The translations under genes were made by a program, and so were the position numbers. The notes under the pieces are model-generated. The model saw nothing but the letters and a program-made list of their open reading frames with translations, searched no databases and was not told where the DNA came from. Of a DNA stretch of 64,000 nt, positions 37,098-47,260 are shown one piece after another; position 1 is the stretch's first letter, and each line of letters starts with the position of its first letter. Origin of the DNA: Castor canadensis (taxonomy: Eukaryota; Chordata; Mammalia; Rodentia; Castoridae); assembly GCF_047511655.1 (NCBI RefSeq), contig NC_133389.1, positions 155,635,973-155,699,972 on the forward strand, given 5' to 3'.

Positions 37098-37304
37098 ATC
37101 TGGAGGTGTGGCTCAAGCAGTAGAGTGCCTGCTTTGCAAGCACAAAGCCCAAAGTTCAACCCCAGTTCCACCCTTCTCCTGCCTGCCCCCCACCAAAAAA
37201 GTAGTGAAGAAGGGCTGAAGGAGTGCCTCAAGTGGTAGAGGACCTACCTCACAAGCATAAGGCCCTGAGTTTAAACCAATAAAGGCCCTGAGTATTGCCA
37301 AAAA
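37098..37304 (+). repeat. Two adjacent ID-type SINEs
   Basis: 37098-37172 is type B ('gtgtggctcaagcagtagag', 'cctgctttgcaagcacaaag'). 37211-37304 is type A-like ('gtgcctcaagtggtagagga') and carries a short internal duplication of 'aaggccctgagt'. Confidence 0.83.
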
Positions 37305-37472
37305 AGGAAAGAACTTACAAATTTAGCTATTTACTAGGTCTATAATATAGTTAAACAAATTAAATATTTTTCACCTTCTGAAAAGGGTAAAATAACTTTA
37401 TTGGTGTTACATTTTCTACTTACAGTGAAACAGGGGCAACATTTCAGATGCACTTCAAAAAACTACTTCCCA

Positions 37473-37580
37473 GGCCAGGTATGGGAGTACATGTCTATAA
37501 TACCAGCATGTGGGAGGCTGAGGCAGAAGCATAGCAAGTTTGAGGCAAGACCTTATCTCAAAATCAAAACAACAAAAAAA
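37473..37580 (+). repeat. B1-like monomer SINE
   Basis: 'ggccaggtatgggagtacat', 'tgggaggctgaggcagaagc', 'gaccttatctcaaaa', then an A tail. Flanking aaaactacttccc and aaaacttatttccc look like a decayed target-site duplication. Confidence 0.83.
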
Positions 37581-37640
37581 CCTCCAAAAACTTATTTCCC
37601 TTCTTCCAGCCAGTTTTCTTAATCAAAATATTAACCATAC

Positions 37641-37798
37641 CTTCAAAAAAATCGAAATCTTGTAAGTCATCAGGTAGCCGTGGCAGGACATCTGAAAAGT
37701 CCTCCTGGTTCAGTTCCAAGTCATGTGGAATGTCGGTGATGTCATTGGCAATGTCATCCGGCAACTCATCGGCACTCAGCTCGGGCGTGGACGGGCTC
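37641..37798 (-). CDS. INO80D: INO80D, penultimate coding exon (acidic segment)
   Basis: 158 bases between the acceptor ttatcttccag (AG at 37800-37799) and the donor gtatgg (from 37640). It encodes a strongly acidic stretch, including PSTPELSADELPDD and LPRLPDDLQDFDFFE. Its first base completes an Arg codon with the previous exon, and it ends one base into a Gly codon. The phases match both neighbours exactly. The segment has no enzyme motif. I infer a protein-interaction role from the acidic character only. Confidence 0.95.
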
Positions 37799-38732
37799 CT
37801 GGAAGATAAAGAAGTTGGTTGCCAGACTCCCCTTTAACCTGTACTTCAATGTGGCCAAGACAAGTTCATGCAATATGAAAAGCTAATGTCCGTTAGGTTT
37901 CTATATTCAACACAAGCATAAGAAATCCTAACATAAAATGTCTCCTTCCCTACTTTGAGAAAGAAATGTAAAATTAAGAGATTGCCAAAAAGGCAGACCT
38001 CACTGTATGCAGTCACTTACTTCTGCAACAATCAAAACAAGACAATTATTACTAGATAATATTTTTACTTCAGATTAGTAGGATGAACCTCAATTTGATA
38101 TATCAAGTGTGTTCTTAATGTTTTTCACAATTTCAGATCTAGTCAAATAATTTTTTTAAATGAGACAGATAAAATTAAAAAGCTTAGCTAAAACAGAAGC
38201 TTCATTCATGTGCTCAAAATGCCTGAGTCTGACAAAATTAATGCATATTCCCGATGGAATATTTCTATTGGAGCACACTTCTGTTAAAACACAAAAAAAA
38301 GCCTGGAATGGTGGTTCACTGCTGTAATTCCAGAACCCACAGGCTGAAGTAGAAAGATTGGAAGTTTGAGACCAGCCTGGTATACCCAGTGAGTTCCATG
38401 CCAGCCTGGGCTACATAGTGAGATCGTGTCTCAAAACAAAACGGATTTTTAAAAAATTCACAAAAAACTGAAAGTATACATTTTCAGCATCTACTCTCTT
38501 TGCAATAATCAAAAAGCTTTGGCAAAATGTGTACCCCAAGTTCAGCCAGACAATGGTAACATTTGTATATGAAACTGTACAAAAAAAAGGTGGAGGAGAC
38601 AGTGCCAGTCCTGGCCTGATATATTACATGGCTTTATGGGCTAATCCCAGCATTACAATCACTACACGAAGACAGATGTTCTGAGAACAATCAGAAAGCC
38701 AAAGGAAAAGCAAATCCGACACTCTTACTGAC
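37799..38732 (-). other. INO80D: INO80D intron (0.93 kb)
   Basis: Donor gtcagt at 38732-38727 and acceptor ag at 37800-37799. It contains one B1-like SINE (38300-38441). The rest is unique and AT-rich, with nothing recognised. Confidence 0.9.
38300..38441 (+). repeat. B1-like monomer SINE with internal duplication
   Basis: 'gcctggaatggtggttcact', then 'gaccagcctggtatacccag' and again 'gccagcctgggctacatagt'. The repeated 'ccagcctgg' block, about 30 bases apart, is an internal duplication. Confidence 0.83.
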
Positions 38733-38950
38733 CGGATCTGGGAGGTCTCCACTGGCAGTGAGACGCTGGTGGGCATGCTGAGGTTCCCCTGGGGGACTGC
38801 AGGGGGAATGGGCTTTTGGGGCCGCCGAGGTCCACGCCTTCTCTTCTTCTTGTGTTTTTTGGTAAGTGCAGGAGGCTTGGTTTTTTTCCTGGGTTTCCTC
38901 TGCTGCTGGTGCTGAACTTTACGGGAGTTATCTCCTCTCAAGAAATTATC
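38733..38950 (-). CDS. INO80D: INO80D coding exon (basic segment)
   Basis: 218 bases between the acceptor cattccaaag (AG at 38952-38951) and the donor gtcagt. It starts in phase 0 with DNFLRGDN, following on from KKM of the previous exon. A very basic run (RKPRKKTKPP, then KKHKKKRRRGPRRPQKP) looks like a nuclear-localisation or nucleic-acid-binding patch. The exon ends two bases into an Arg codon. A frame also runs through the donor into the intron but is not coding. Confidence 0.95.
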
Positions 38951-39119
38951 CTTTGGAATGAATAAGTAGTTTTTTTACAACTGAGATTATCCATTGGTCA
39001 ACCTACCTCATCCCTCCTGCTTTGTGTGCACAGTAAGGTGATAATAGCAATAATCTTTTGTACCTTTCAAAAAACTAGAAGAAAGGATGTTAAGTTTTAC
39101 CATAAAGAAATGATAAGTA

Positions 39120-39295
39120 GGCAGGGCACTGGGGGCTCACACACTAGCTACTCAGGAGATAGAGATCAGGAGAACTGCAGTTCAAAGCCAGCCTGGGCAA
39201 ATAGTTTGAGAGGCCCTATCTCAAAAACAGGGCTGGTGAAGTGGCTCAAGGTGTAGGCCCTGACTTCAAACCCCAGCACCGGAAAAAAAAAAAAA
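39120..39295 (+). repeat. B1-ID dimeric SINE, type C, with target-site duplication
   Basis: The left monomer ends 'gaggccctatctcaaaaaca'. The right ID is shortened to 'gtggctcaaggtgtaggccc'. aaatgataagta (39108-39119) and aaatgataaata (39293-39304) flank it. Confidence 0.9.
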
Positions 39296-39574
39296 TGATA
39301 AATATTTGAGGAGACAGTTATGTTTAACCTGATTTAAATATTACACAATGTATAAACTATCCCATTAATATGTACAATTCTATAGTTTTATGTGCCAGAT
39401 GAGTTTAAATATAAAAACATCAGATTATCTGGAAAAAACCTAACAGCTATCTAAAATATACTTACATGTCTTACTAGTCCATAAAATGCCTAAGACAGAA
39501 TATATGTCTAAAACTCTGCACAATAATAAGTAGGTGGGTAAAAAAATAAATTTAACTCACGTCAATTCAACAGG

Positions 39575-39575
39575 G

Positions 39576-39603
<28 letters not shown>
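39575..39603 (+). repeat. (TG)n microsatellite
   Basis: About 14 TG units. Confidence 0.93.
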
Positions 39604-39606
<3 letters not shown>

Positions 39607-39629
39607 CCTGCATTTATAGACATTATAAA

Positions 39630-39702
39630 GGCTGTGTGTATCTTGGTGACAGAGTGCTTGCCTAGCATGTGCAAGGCCCTGGGTTTAATCCCCAACACTG
39701 GA
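39630..39702 (+). repeat. ID-type SINE, classic-like
   Basis: 'cagagtgcttgcctagcatg' and 'gcaaggccctgggtttaatc' resemble the classic rodent ID (ccctgggtt) more than the local majority type. Confidence 0.8.
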
Positions 39703-39849
39703 GAAGTAAAATAAAAAAGACATGGTGATAAACAATTTAATTTGTACTACCCAAGAATTTACACTCTTTTGGGGAAAACATGAATAAAAATAGACATAAA
39801 TACAGTGCACAAAAAATTGAATAATGATATAAATACTTGTTATGGACAC

Positions 39850-40800
39850 ATAACAGGAAAATTAATTATTTTTAGTTTTGTAGGATTAAATGGGAAACAG
39901 GATTTTAAATGACGAGAGTAAGAGAGATCATTCTAGTAAAGGAGATGGCACAAATGACAAAAAGTAACTGAGTATGACTGTTCTTAGGGCGGAATGAGGG
40001 ATAAAATACAAAAGTAAGCCATGAAGAACTTGGGACCAGAGCATGTGTAACTCTGGATATCCTGTTAAAAGGTTTTAAACTTTATTTACTACAGTGAGGA
40101 GTCATTTTTTATCAGAGCCTGATGAACATTTATTTTTAAAGCATTAACTGCCCTGGTAGCAGTGTAAAGGGGTAAGTAGAAGGGACAATCGACAAAGGTC
40201 ATGGTTCCAATCATAGGGCTAAATTAACAGTCACTACAAGATAAACAGGGACAATGGGGGGTGGGAATAGAAAAGGCAAGGGTCTACCAAGACACAATTC
40301 TTTGTTTTGTGGTTTGTTTTTTTAAATTGTTCTGTTGCCAGGGATTGAACCTAGGACTTTGACATGCTAAGCACTTGCTGTACCACTGATCTACACCCCT
40401 AGTCCCTAGAGAGAACTCTAAAGATTTGACAGCTCCTTGAATGTGGTGAGGATGAAGGAAATACAAAACTCTAAAATGTCTCAAGGATTTCTAGTTTGGG
40501 TGCTTGTTAGATGAAATACCATTAATTATACAGAAAACACTGCAGAAGAAGCAGAGAAGTGAAGGAATTCAGTTTGGCTCATAGTTTGAGATCTGCAGAT
40601 GTAAAGAAAACCATATCTAGTGAGCAAGAATAAATAAAGGGATGGAGATGCAGAATTGGAAATTCATGACAGAGTAAAAGAACTTAAAGTATTTACAAAG
40701 GCAAGGAGATAAGAAAACAGAGGGGACAGTAAGGGCACAGCTGTATAAAACTGCTGTAGTTCTGTAAACAAAGGAAGGAGAGCAAATAATGAAGAATAAG
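39850..40800 (+). repeat. Ancient interspersed repeat copy, split by an ID SINE
   Basis: The wording follows the same unnamed old repeat as 14690-15175 in the same order and strand: 'ggttttaaactttatttact', 'ctcaaggatttctagtttgg', 'ttcagtttggctcatagttt'. An ID SINE (40331-40405) interrupts it. Confidence 0.45.
40331..40405 (-). repeat. ID-type SINE
   Basis: A reverse ID: 'ccagggattgaacctaggac', 'tgctaagcacttgctgtac', 'actgatctacacccctag'. Confidence 0.82.
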
Positions 40801-40812
40801 AAACTGACAATT

Positions 40813-41015
40813 AGCCAGACAGCAGTGCCTCACACCTATAATCCTAGCTACTCAGGAGGCAGAGATCAGGAGGATCATGGTTTGAAACCAGACTACAAAT
40901 AGATCAAGAGACTCTATCTCGAAAAAAACTATCACAAAAAAGGGCTGGTGGAGTGGCTCAAGGTGTAGGCCCTGAGATCAAACCCTAGTACTGCAAAGAA
41001 AAAAAGAAAAAAGAT
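40813..41015 (+). repeat. B1-ID dimeric SINE, type C, with target-site duplication
   Basis: 'cacacctataatcctagcta' starts the left part and 'gtggctcaaggtgtaggccc' marks the shortened ID. actgacaatt (40803-40812) and actaacaatt (41016-41025) flank it. Confidence 0.9.
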
Positions 41016-41170
41016 ACTAACAATTCAACCAGCTTTCTGCAGCTAGTATCCTTAATTCTAACTACCACCTGTTATGTTCTGAATACTTATGTCAAGCCAA
41101 AGTGCTTGTATGTTAAGCTCCTAACTCCCAATATGTGTTAAAAGAGGCTCTTTTAATAGGTATAAAACAA

Positions 41171-41410
41171 AAATGTAGGAGATTGAGATCAGGAAGATCA
41201 CAGTTCCAAGGCCACCCTGGAAAAAAATCTTTGCAAGACCCCATCTTTATGGGAAAAAGCTGAGGATGGTGGTACATGTCTGTTGTCCCAGCAATAGCAG
41301 CCGGAAGCATATAATAGGAGGACTGTGGTCCTGGCCAGCTTGGATGAAAAAACAAGACCCTATCTCCAAATTAACCAGAGCAAAAGAGCTGAAGGTGTGC
41401 CTCAAGATAG
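41171..41410 (+). repeat. Trimeric SINE (7SL-like + second 7SL-like + ID), truncated
   Basis: A 5'-truncated left monomer ('gagatcaggaagatcacagt') is followed by a second 7SL-like unit ('gaggatggtggtacatgtct', 'gaccctatctcc'). A short ID start follows ('gctgaaggtgtgcctcaag'). The unit order equals 48028-48353 and 53162-53457. Confidence 0.7.
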
Positions 41411-41499
41411 TAAACAAAAAACCTAGTAGTAGCAGGGAGGTAGAAGACTTGTTTGATGGCGTATTATGTGATAAGAAACTTGAATAAAATGAAGGAGTA

Positions 41500-41760
41500 A
41501 GCAACACAGAAATCTGGGAAAAGACATTCTAGGAAAAATTAAAAGTAACTGTAAAGTCCTGGGGATAGCAGCATATTTAAGAGTGTCCAAGAAACAGCAC
41601 AAGGTCAATTTTATTGAAACCTGGGGATTAAGGAGGACACGAATAGGAGATGAAGCTGAAGAGGTGGCAAGGCTCAGATTGGAAAGTACCTCACAGGCCA
41701 TGGTAAGAATTTTGATTCGATTCTGTATATGATGGGAAGTCATTAGAAAGGTGTGATCAC
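41500..41760 (+). repeat. Ancient interspersed repeat fragment
   Basis: 'ggccatggtaagaattttga' and 'gatgggaagtcattagaaag' match the same unnamed old family as 39850-40800. Confidence 0.42.
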
Positions 41761-41779
41761 TAGATTAAAATCATTAGAT

Positions 41780-42010
41780 GTCTATTTTTAAAGACTTGCT
41801 CTACAGGCTGCATACTACATGAGTCCATCCCTACAACATTCTAGACCACTCAAAGTTGCAGGCACTGCAACTAGATCAATGGGATGGAATAAAGGGCTGA
41901 CTACAAGAGAATGTGGAGAGGAGAGGGGGGGTGGGACTATTCTGCAACTTGATTAGGGTGGTAGTTACACAACAACTGAGTGTCAGTTACAGAAGTGTGA
42001 ATTTAATTCA
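41780..42010 (+). repeat. Old L1 3' UTR fragment (L1M-like)
   Basis: 'ctgcatactacatgagtcca' and 'gtggtagttacacaacaact' resemble the 3' end of old mammalian L1M families. It is similar in plan to 61985-62280 but more diverged. Confidence 0.5.
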
Positions 42011-42181
42011 AAGGAAGCAGAACACACACACATAGCCTACACCAGCTTCTACATGAACGTGCATATGTTAGGAGTGGGTATAGTAAGAAGATTACAATTC
42101 CAGGCAAAAATTACAGTAGTTTAGGCTAAGATAGTAACAGTAAAAGTGGTAAAATGTGTTTGGATGCAGGATATAATATGA

Positions 42182-42286
42182 GGACTGGAGACGTGGCTCA
42201 AGCAGTAGAGTGCCTGTTTTCCAAGCGCAAAGCCCTGAGGTCAAATCCCAGTTCCACAAAAAGAAGAAAAATAAATAAATAAAAGA
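42182..42286 (+). repeat. ID-type SINE, type B, with perfect target-site duplication
   Basis: 'gacgtggctcaagcagtaga', 'tgttttccaagcgcaaagcc', 'aatcccagttccac', then an A-rich tail. ggatataatatga flanks it perfectly at 42169-42181 and 42287-42299. Confidence 0.93.
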
Positions 42287-43253
42287 GGATATAATATGAA
42301 AGTAGATCCAATAGATTTACAGTTTTTGTCTAACCTAGAGTAAGATTCTCACTGGGGTACTGATAGGGTACGAGTGTTTGTTATAGTCTCTTAAGTAATT
42401 TCTATCTTAAAACAAAGATAGTTCAGACCAATGTCAGAGAAAAAAATCAGTTCTAAAATTTGTATTGCAAATGCTTTTCTAAAACCTGATGAATAATTAT
42501 TTATTTATATACTTTAACTGTATGTCATTGTTTAAAATATGTATTATTTTCTTGTTTGCATAAGTAGAAATGTTTAACCAAATGAAAAGAATAAACTGCT
42601 TTGAATTTCTTGAAAAGTATTCACATAATGGCTATACAAATAAAAAACTACCCATTACATCATTAAGGCAGACTCTGAAGCGCAGTTTCCCTACTTTGAT
42701 ATATGCTGGAATGTAGAACTTTAATATACAGCTGAGATTCTGCAATGGTTTCAAACCTGCAGGGACCCCACTGCCAAAAGTCTGTGAAATCATCAATGAA
42801 GGGACACAAAAATTAGTTTGAAAGACAGAAATCATTCCTTACCTACTTCTCCTTAACCACTTACCCAATAACAAAAATGCCCATATTGTATATTTTTAAT
42901 TAAAATGGGAAAATAAATCCAACTTTTGTATATATAGTTTAGTTTTTAAATTTTTCAAAACATATGATCCCACAAAAGAAACTAAACACAAAAGTTCTTG
43001 GTGAAGAAACCAGTGAATTATTTACATAGAAACAAAAGGCCAGAATGGCTGAGCCATCAATCCCTAGTTACTCACTGAACTGGTGGCAAAGCTAGAATCA
43101 CAAACCCAATGCTGATCCCTTATCCTGATGCACCCATGAAACTGGAAAGCATTTATGGAGAGCAGGAAGTATCTTACTTGCCTTTTGGTACATAAGGCAC
43201 CAAGCATAATAGCTTGCAATGACTGTCTGATGTGTGAAAATAAATAAACTTTG

Positions 43254-43320
43254 CTCCCCAGTGCTGGGTCTTGCTTATGCTAGGCAAGGACTCTACCACT
43301 GAGCTACATCCCTAGCACCA
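43254..43320 (-). repeat. ID-type SINE
   Basis: A reverse ID: 'ccagtgctgggtcttgctta', 'gctaggcaaggactctacca', 'ctgagctacatccctagc'. Confidence 0.82.
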
Positions 43321-43710
43321 AAATGAGCTTATTTTAAATAATATATAATTTACATATTATATATTATCTAAACATATAAAATACTGTTAAATGGTACAAA
43401 TAATATAGTAATTCTGGTAGTTTACTAATTCAAACATGTCTCTCTTCCTAACTATTCTGAATTAATTAGAGTTTATGACACTAGCATTAAGTAAAGCAAT
43501 AATTAAGCTCAACAAAATTACAGAAAGGCTTGGCATTTGGTCAAAATTTTATTAAATATTCAATATATTCACAGAACCATATGTAAGAAAGTAAAACCAA
43601 TCAGATGCCCATGGCTCATGTCTGTAAATCCTAGCTATTCAGGAAGCAGAGATCAGAAAGACTGAGGGCAAACAGTTCACAAAACTCTATCTCAAAAACA
43701 CCCATCACAT

Positions 43711-45111
43711 ACAGGAAAGAGTAGGAAATACTCTGGAGTTAGTAGGTATAGGTAAGAACTTTCTCAATGGAACCCCAACAGCACAGCAACTAAGAGATAG
43801 CATAGATAAATGGGACCTCATAAAACTAAAAAGCTTCTGCTCAACAAAAGAAATGGTCTCTAAACTGAAGAGACCACCCACAGAGTGGGAGAAAATATTG
43901 CCAGCTACACATCAGACAAAGGACTGATAACCAGAATATACAGGGAACTTAAAAAACTAAATTCTCCCAAAATTAATGAATAAAGAAATGGGTAAGGGAA
44001 CTAAACAGAACTTTCTCAAAAGAAGAAATTCAAATGGCCTAAAAACACATGAAAAAATGCTCACCATCTCTAGCAATAAAGGAAATGCAAATTAAAACCA
44101 CACTAAGATTCCACCTCACCCCTGTTAGAATAGCCATCATTAGCAACACCACCACCAACAGGTATTGGCGAGGATTCAGGGAAAAAGGAGCCCTCTTACA
44201 CTGTTGGTGGGAATGTAAACTAGTACAACCACTCTGGAAAAAAATTTGGAGGCTACTCAAAAAGCTAAACATTGATCTACCATTTGATCCAGCAATACCA
44301 CTCTTGGGGATATACCCAAAAAGACTGTGACACAGGTTACTCCAGAGGCACCTGCACACCCATGTTTATTGCGGCACTATTCACAATAGCCAAATTATGG
44401 AAACAGCCAAGATGCCTCACTACTGATGAATGGATCAAGAAAATGTGGTATCCATACACAATGGAATTTTATGCAGCCATGAAGAACGAAATGTTATCAT
44501 TCGCTGGTAAATGGATGGAACTGGAGAACATCATTCTGAGTGAGGTTAGCCTGGCCCAAAAGACCAAAAATCATATGTTCTCCCTCATATGCGGACATTA
44601 GATCAAGGGCAAACACAACAAGGGGATTGGACTTTGATCACAAGATAAAAGCGAGAGCACACAAGGGAGATATGAGGATAGGTAAGACACCTAAAAAATT
44701 AGATAGCATTTGTTGCCCTCAATGCAGAGAAACTAAAGCAGATACCTTAAAAGCAACTGAGGCCAATAGGAGAAGGGGACCAGGAACTAGAGAAAAGGTG
44801 AGATCAAAAAGAATTAACCTAGAAGGTAACACACATGCACAGGAAATTAATGTGTCAACTCCCTGTATAGCTATCCTTATCTCAACTAGCAAAAACCCTT
44901 GTTCCTTCCTATTATTGCTTATACTCTCTCTTCAACAAAATTAGAGATAAGGGCAAAATAGTTTCTGCCGGGTATTGAGAGGGTAGGGGTGGGGGGAGAG
45001 GGAGGGGGCAGGGGAGTAATGGAGGGGGTGGGGGGAGTAATGGAGGGGGTGGGGGGAGGCGGGAGAAATGACCCAGGCATTGTATGCACATATGAATAAT
45101 AAAAGAAAGAA
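43711..45111 (+). mobile_element. 5'-truncated L1 (C-terminal ORF2 and 3' UTR)
   Basis: It aligns by eye with 12180-13560 of the full-length L1: the end of ORF2 (44049-44601 region), the 3' UTR, a G-rich tract (44983-45063) with an amplified unit of about 24 bases, and an AATAAA-containing A-rich tail. ORF2 is broken by several small indels, including an extra A near 44320 and a missing base near 43900. It retains nine bases at 44329-44337 that the full-length copy lacks. Confidence 0.92.
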
Positions 45112-45125
45112 AGAAAATATATTGG

Positions 45126-45197
45126 GGTGGGAGAGGGGGGCAGAGAGGAGAAGTGACCCAAACAATGTACATACATGTGAATAAATGAGTAATAAAA
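45126..45197 (+). mobile_element. Second, very short L1-like 3' end
   Basis: A 72-base piece ('gaagtgacccaaacaatgta', then a poly(A) signal and tail) repeats the plan of the preceding L1 terminus ('gaaatgacccaggcattgta') but is diverged. agaaaatatattgg flanks it perfectly at 45112-45125 and 45198-45211. Confidence 0.65.
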
Positions 45198-45383
45198 AGA
45201 AAATATATTGGTTAAATAAAAAAAGGGTTGGTGGAATGGTTCAAGCAGTAAGAGTACCTGCCTAGCAAGCATGAGGCCAAGTTCAAACCCCAGTGCCACC
45301 AAAAAAAAAAAAAAAAAAGTAAAAACCTGGAGAAATAGGGCAAAGAAAGAGTTTGGGAAATCTGCTGTATCTTAAGAAAAAGA

Positions 45384-45473
45384 GGGCTGGAGGTCTGGCT
45401 CAAGTGGTAGAGTGCCTGGCTAGCAAGCAGGAAGCCCCAAGTTCAAACCCCAGAATCACCATAAAAAGAAAGA
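45384..45473 (+). repeat. ID-type SINE
   Basis: 'gctggaggtctggctcaagt', 'gcctggctagcaagcaggaa', 'tcaaaccccagaatcacc'. Confidence 0.85.
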
Positions 45474-45515
45474 AGAGCGGTCTAGAACAAGGACAGATTA
45501 TCTTACCCAAGTAAC

Positions 45516-45739
45516 AAGTTGCATATCCCTGACCTGAAATGCTTAAGGACCAGAAGTGTTACAGACTTTGGAGTTTACACATTTCTGAATATCTGATTAG
45601 AGTTCACCAGATGAGCATTTTTAATCTAGAAATCTGAAATCCCAAATCTGGAAGGCTCCAAAATCTGAAACTTTTTGAGCATCATACCACCTTGGAACGT
45701 TACAGATTTTGGATTTTTGGATTAAGGATGCTCAACCTA
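45516..45739. mobile_element. Tigger-like non-autonomous DNA transposon relic
   Basis: The ends are imperfect inverted repeats: 'agttgcatatccct' on the left and, reversed, 'aggttgagcatcctta' on the right. Internal phrases ('tgaaatgcttaaggaccaga', 'ttttggatttttggatt') recall the mammalian Tigger/MER MITE type. It is about 220 bases with no transposase. The exact family is not certain. Confidence 0.6.
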
Positions 45740-45784
45740 TGCCAAATATCTTCCAAAACAGTAATATTTTGGGGGGGAGAGGGG

Positions 45785-45870
45785 TTTTTTTTGGTGGAAC
45801 TGAGGTATGATCTCAGGGCCTCACACTTGCTAGGCAGGAGTGCTATCACTTGATCTACTCCACCAGCCCT
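45785..45870 (-). repeat. ID-type SINE
   Basis: A reverse ID: 'tctcagggcctcacacttgc', 'taggcaggagtgctatca', 'ctactccaccagccc'. Confidence 0.85.
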
Positions 45871-46072
45871 CAGCTTTTTTTTTTTTATTTTTAATGAGGG
45901 TCTGAAATTAACTCAATGAGTTATCTGTAGCATTTAAAAAAGAGAGCACACTGAAATACTTCAGGTTCTAAAAACACTATTTTACAAGACTTGTTTCAGG
46001 GATTTACATATACCCATAGTTTGTATTATGTCACATGGTATCCCCACTGGGGAGAGCCATCAAAGGTTTACA

Positions 46073-46167
46073 AGCTGGGTTGGAGGTGTGGCTCCAGTGG
46101 AACAGCATGCCTATATATAACACAATCACAAAGTTCATAGTTCATATCCCAGTACTGCCAAAAAAAA
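46073..46167 (+). repeat. ID-type SINE near an INO80D 5' splice site
   Basis: 'gctgggttggaggtgtggct' and 'catatcccagtactgcc', then an A tail. It is diverged, and its A tail ends about 40 bases from the donor at 46208. Confidence 0.75.
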
Positions 46168-46208
46168 GTTTGAAAGCCTGTACTGCAGAAAATAAAATCC
46201 AAACTTAC

Positions 46209-46342
46209 CATTTTTTTGGCATGTTCTTCACACAGAGGTGTCTGGTGTGTAATGTCAAAAACTGGCACAGAGCACTGCTGCCCATCTGCAAACTTGGCGG
46301 TGCAACTAGAGAAGAGCTGCTGAGAGCGGTTCAAGAGGATAT
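46209..46342 (-). CDS. INO80D: INO80D coding exon (second half of the C3H-type cysteine cluster)
   Basis: 134 bases between the acceptor gacacacccag (AG at 46344-46343) and the donor gtaagt. It begins two bases into a His codon and reads ILLNRSQQLFSSC. It then carries C-X9-C-X13-C-X2-H (from CTAKF to LCEEH), the second half of the potential DNA-binding zf-C3Hc3H type domain known in INO80D and related chromatin proteins. It ends exactly after KKM. All four candidate ligands are intact. Confidence 0.96.
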
Positions 46343-46634
46343 CTGGGTGTGTCAAGTCAAGAATAAAACACACTGTAACTCTCTATTCTTCAGCATCAGT
46401 ATAAAAGTTGCCACTTTACTTATATTTCATGAGTATGAATTTTATTATCTATAAAAGCTAATGTACCGATCCAACTACTGATATGGGAAAACGATAACAG
46501 CTGAATTTATCATCATTATTTATTGGATGCAGATTTATACTTCTGCAGGAGTCTATTTTGCTAATGGACTCCTAAGGCAAGTCTCCATTATGGCCATTTT
46601 GAACCAATTTTGTTTATTTGGGGAAAATAAAAAA

Positions 46635-46735
46635 TGCTGGAGGAATGGCTCAAGCAGTAAGAGTGCCTGCTTAGCAAGAGAGAGGCCCTAAGTTCAAAGC
46701 CTAGTGTCATTAGGGAAAAAATAATAATAATAATT
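46635..46735 (+). repeat. ID-type SINE plus (ATA)n tail
   Basis: 'gctggaggaatggctcaagc' and 'gtgcctgcttagcaagagag', then an A-rich tail that became ataataataataa. Confidence 0.82.
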
Positions 46736-46929
46736 TAAATATATAAAACACTATTTGTCCAAAGTTGAATTTTTCATTTCACATTTGTATCACCAAATTC
46801 AAGTTCACAACTATGAAGAAATTACTTTTACACCACAGCTTTATTTAAAATTGAATTGGCAGTTGTACCTCATCAATGTTGCTAAGAATTCACACTCTTA
46901 GCCACTGCATTTCCACAAGATTTGCCTTC

Positions 46930-47260
46930 TGGGCTGGAGCAGATCAGCAGAAAACCCTGTACTCAGCATGTGCGAGAACCTGGATTCAATTTCCAGTACC
47001 AAAAGAAATTACTTCCTATCTGTTATTTCCCTTTTTGGTTTATACTTACTTGTTTTTAAAGGGTGTCTGTATGTGTATTACTTGGGGTTTGAAACTTTAC
47101 CACTTGAGCCATTCCCACAGTCTATTTTGCTCTGGTTTATTTTGGAGATTTAGTCTCTTCAACTATTTACATAGGCTGGCCTCAAACCTTGATCCTCCAG
47201 ATCTCAGCCTTCCAAGTAGAGAGCATTTAGACACAAGCCACCAGAACGTGGCCCTGTTTG
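46930..47260. repeat. Degenerate ID (+) followed by degenerate dimeric SINE (-)
   Basis: 46930-47008 is a diverged plus ID ('tcagcatgtgcgagaacctg'). 47055-47260 is a diverged reverse type-B dimer ('tttgctctggtttattttgg', 'gctggcctcaaaccttgatc'). Confidence 0.65.

Larger units (their letters stand above)
35568..37640 (-). other. INO80D: INO80D intron (2.07 kb) filled with SINEs
   Basis: Donor gtatgg after 37641 and acceptor cccag before 35567. The content is mainly the SINEs listed separately (35678-37580). No exon-like frame lies between them. Confidence 0.88.
43599..45315 (+). repeat. B1-ID dimeric SINE split by a nested L1 insertion
   Basis: The left 7SL-like monomer occupies 43599-43710. 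The right ID monomer resumes near 45219 ('agggttggtggaatggttc', 'cctgcctagcaagcatgagg'). The SINE's own target duplication brackets everything: aaagtaaaacc (43588-43598) and aaagtaaaaacc (45316-45327). So the L1 landed in the A-rich linker of an existing dimer. Confidence 0.85.
38951..46208 (-). other. INO80D: INO80D intron (7.26 kb) rich in retroposons
   Basis: Donor gtaagt (46208-46203) and acceptor ag (38952-38951). It holds SINEs, old repeat fragments, a nested truncated L1 and a DNA-transposon relic, listed separately. The longer sequences with no call are 42300-43253 and 43321-43587. Confidence 0.88.

Noticed and set aside
36212..37304. CRISPR-like array (regularly repeated short units)
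   Set aside because: The units are diverged SINEs in both orientations with irregular spacing and A tails, in a vertebrate genome.
44912..45302. Proline-rich frames on the minus strand
   Set aside because: They come from the G-rich polypurine tract of the truncated L1, read in antisense.
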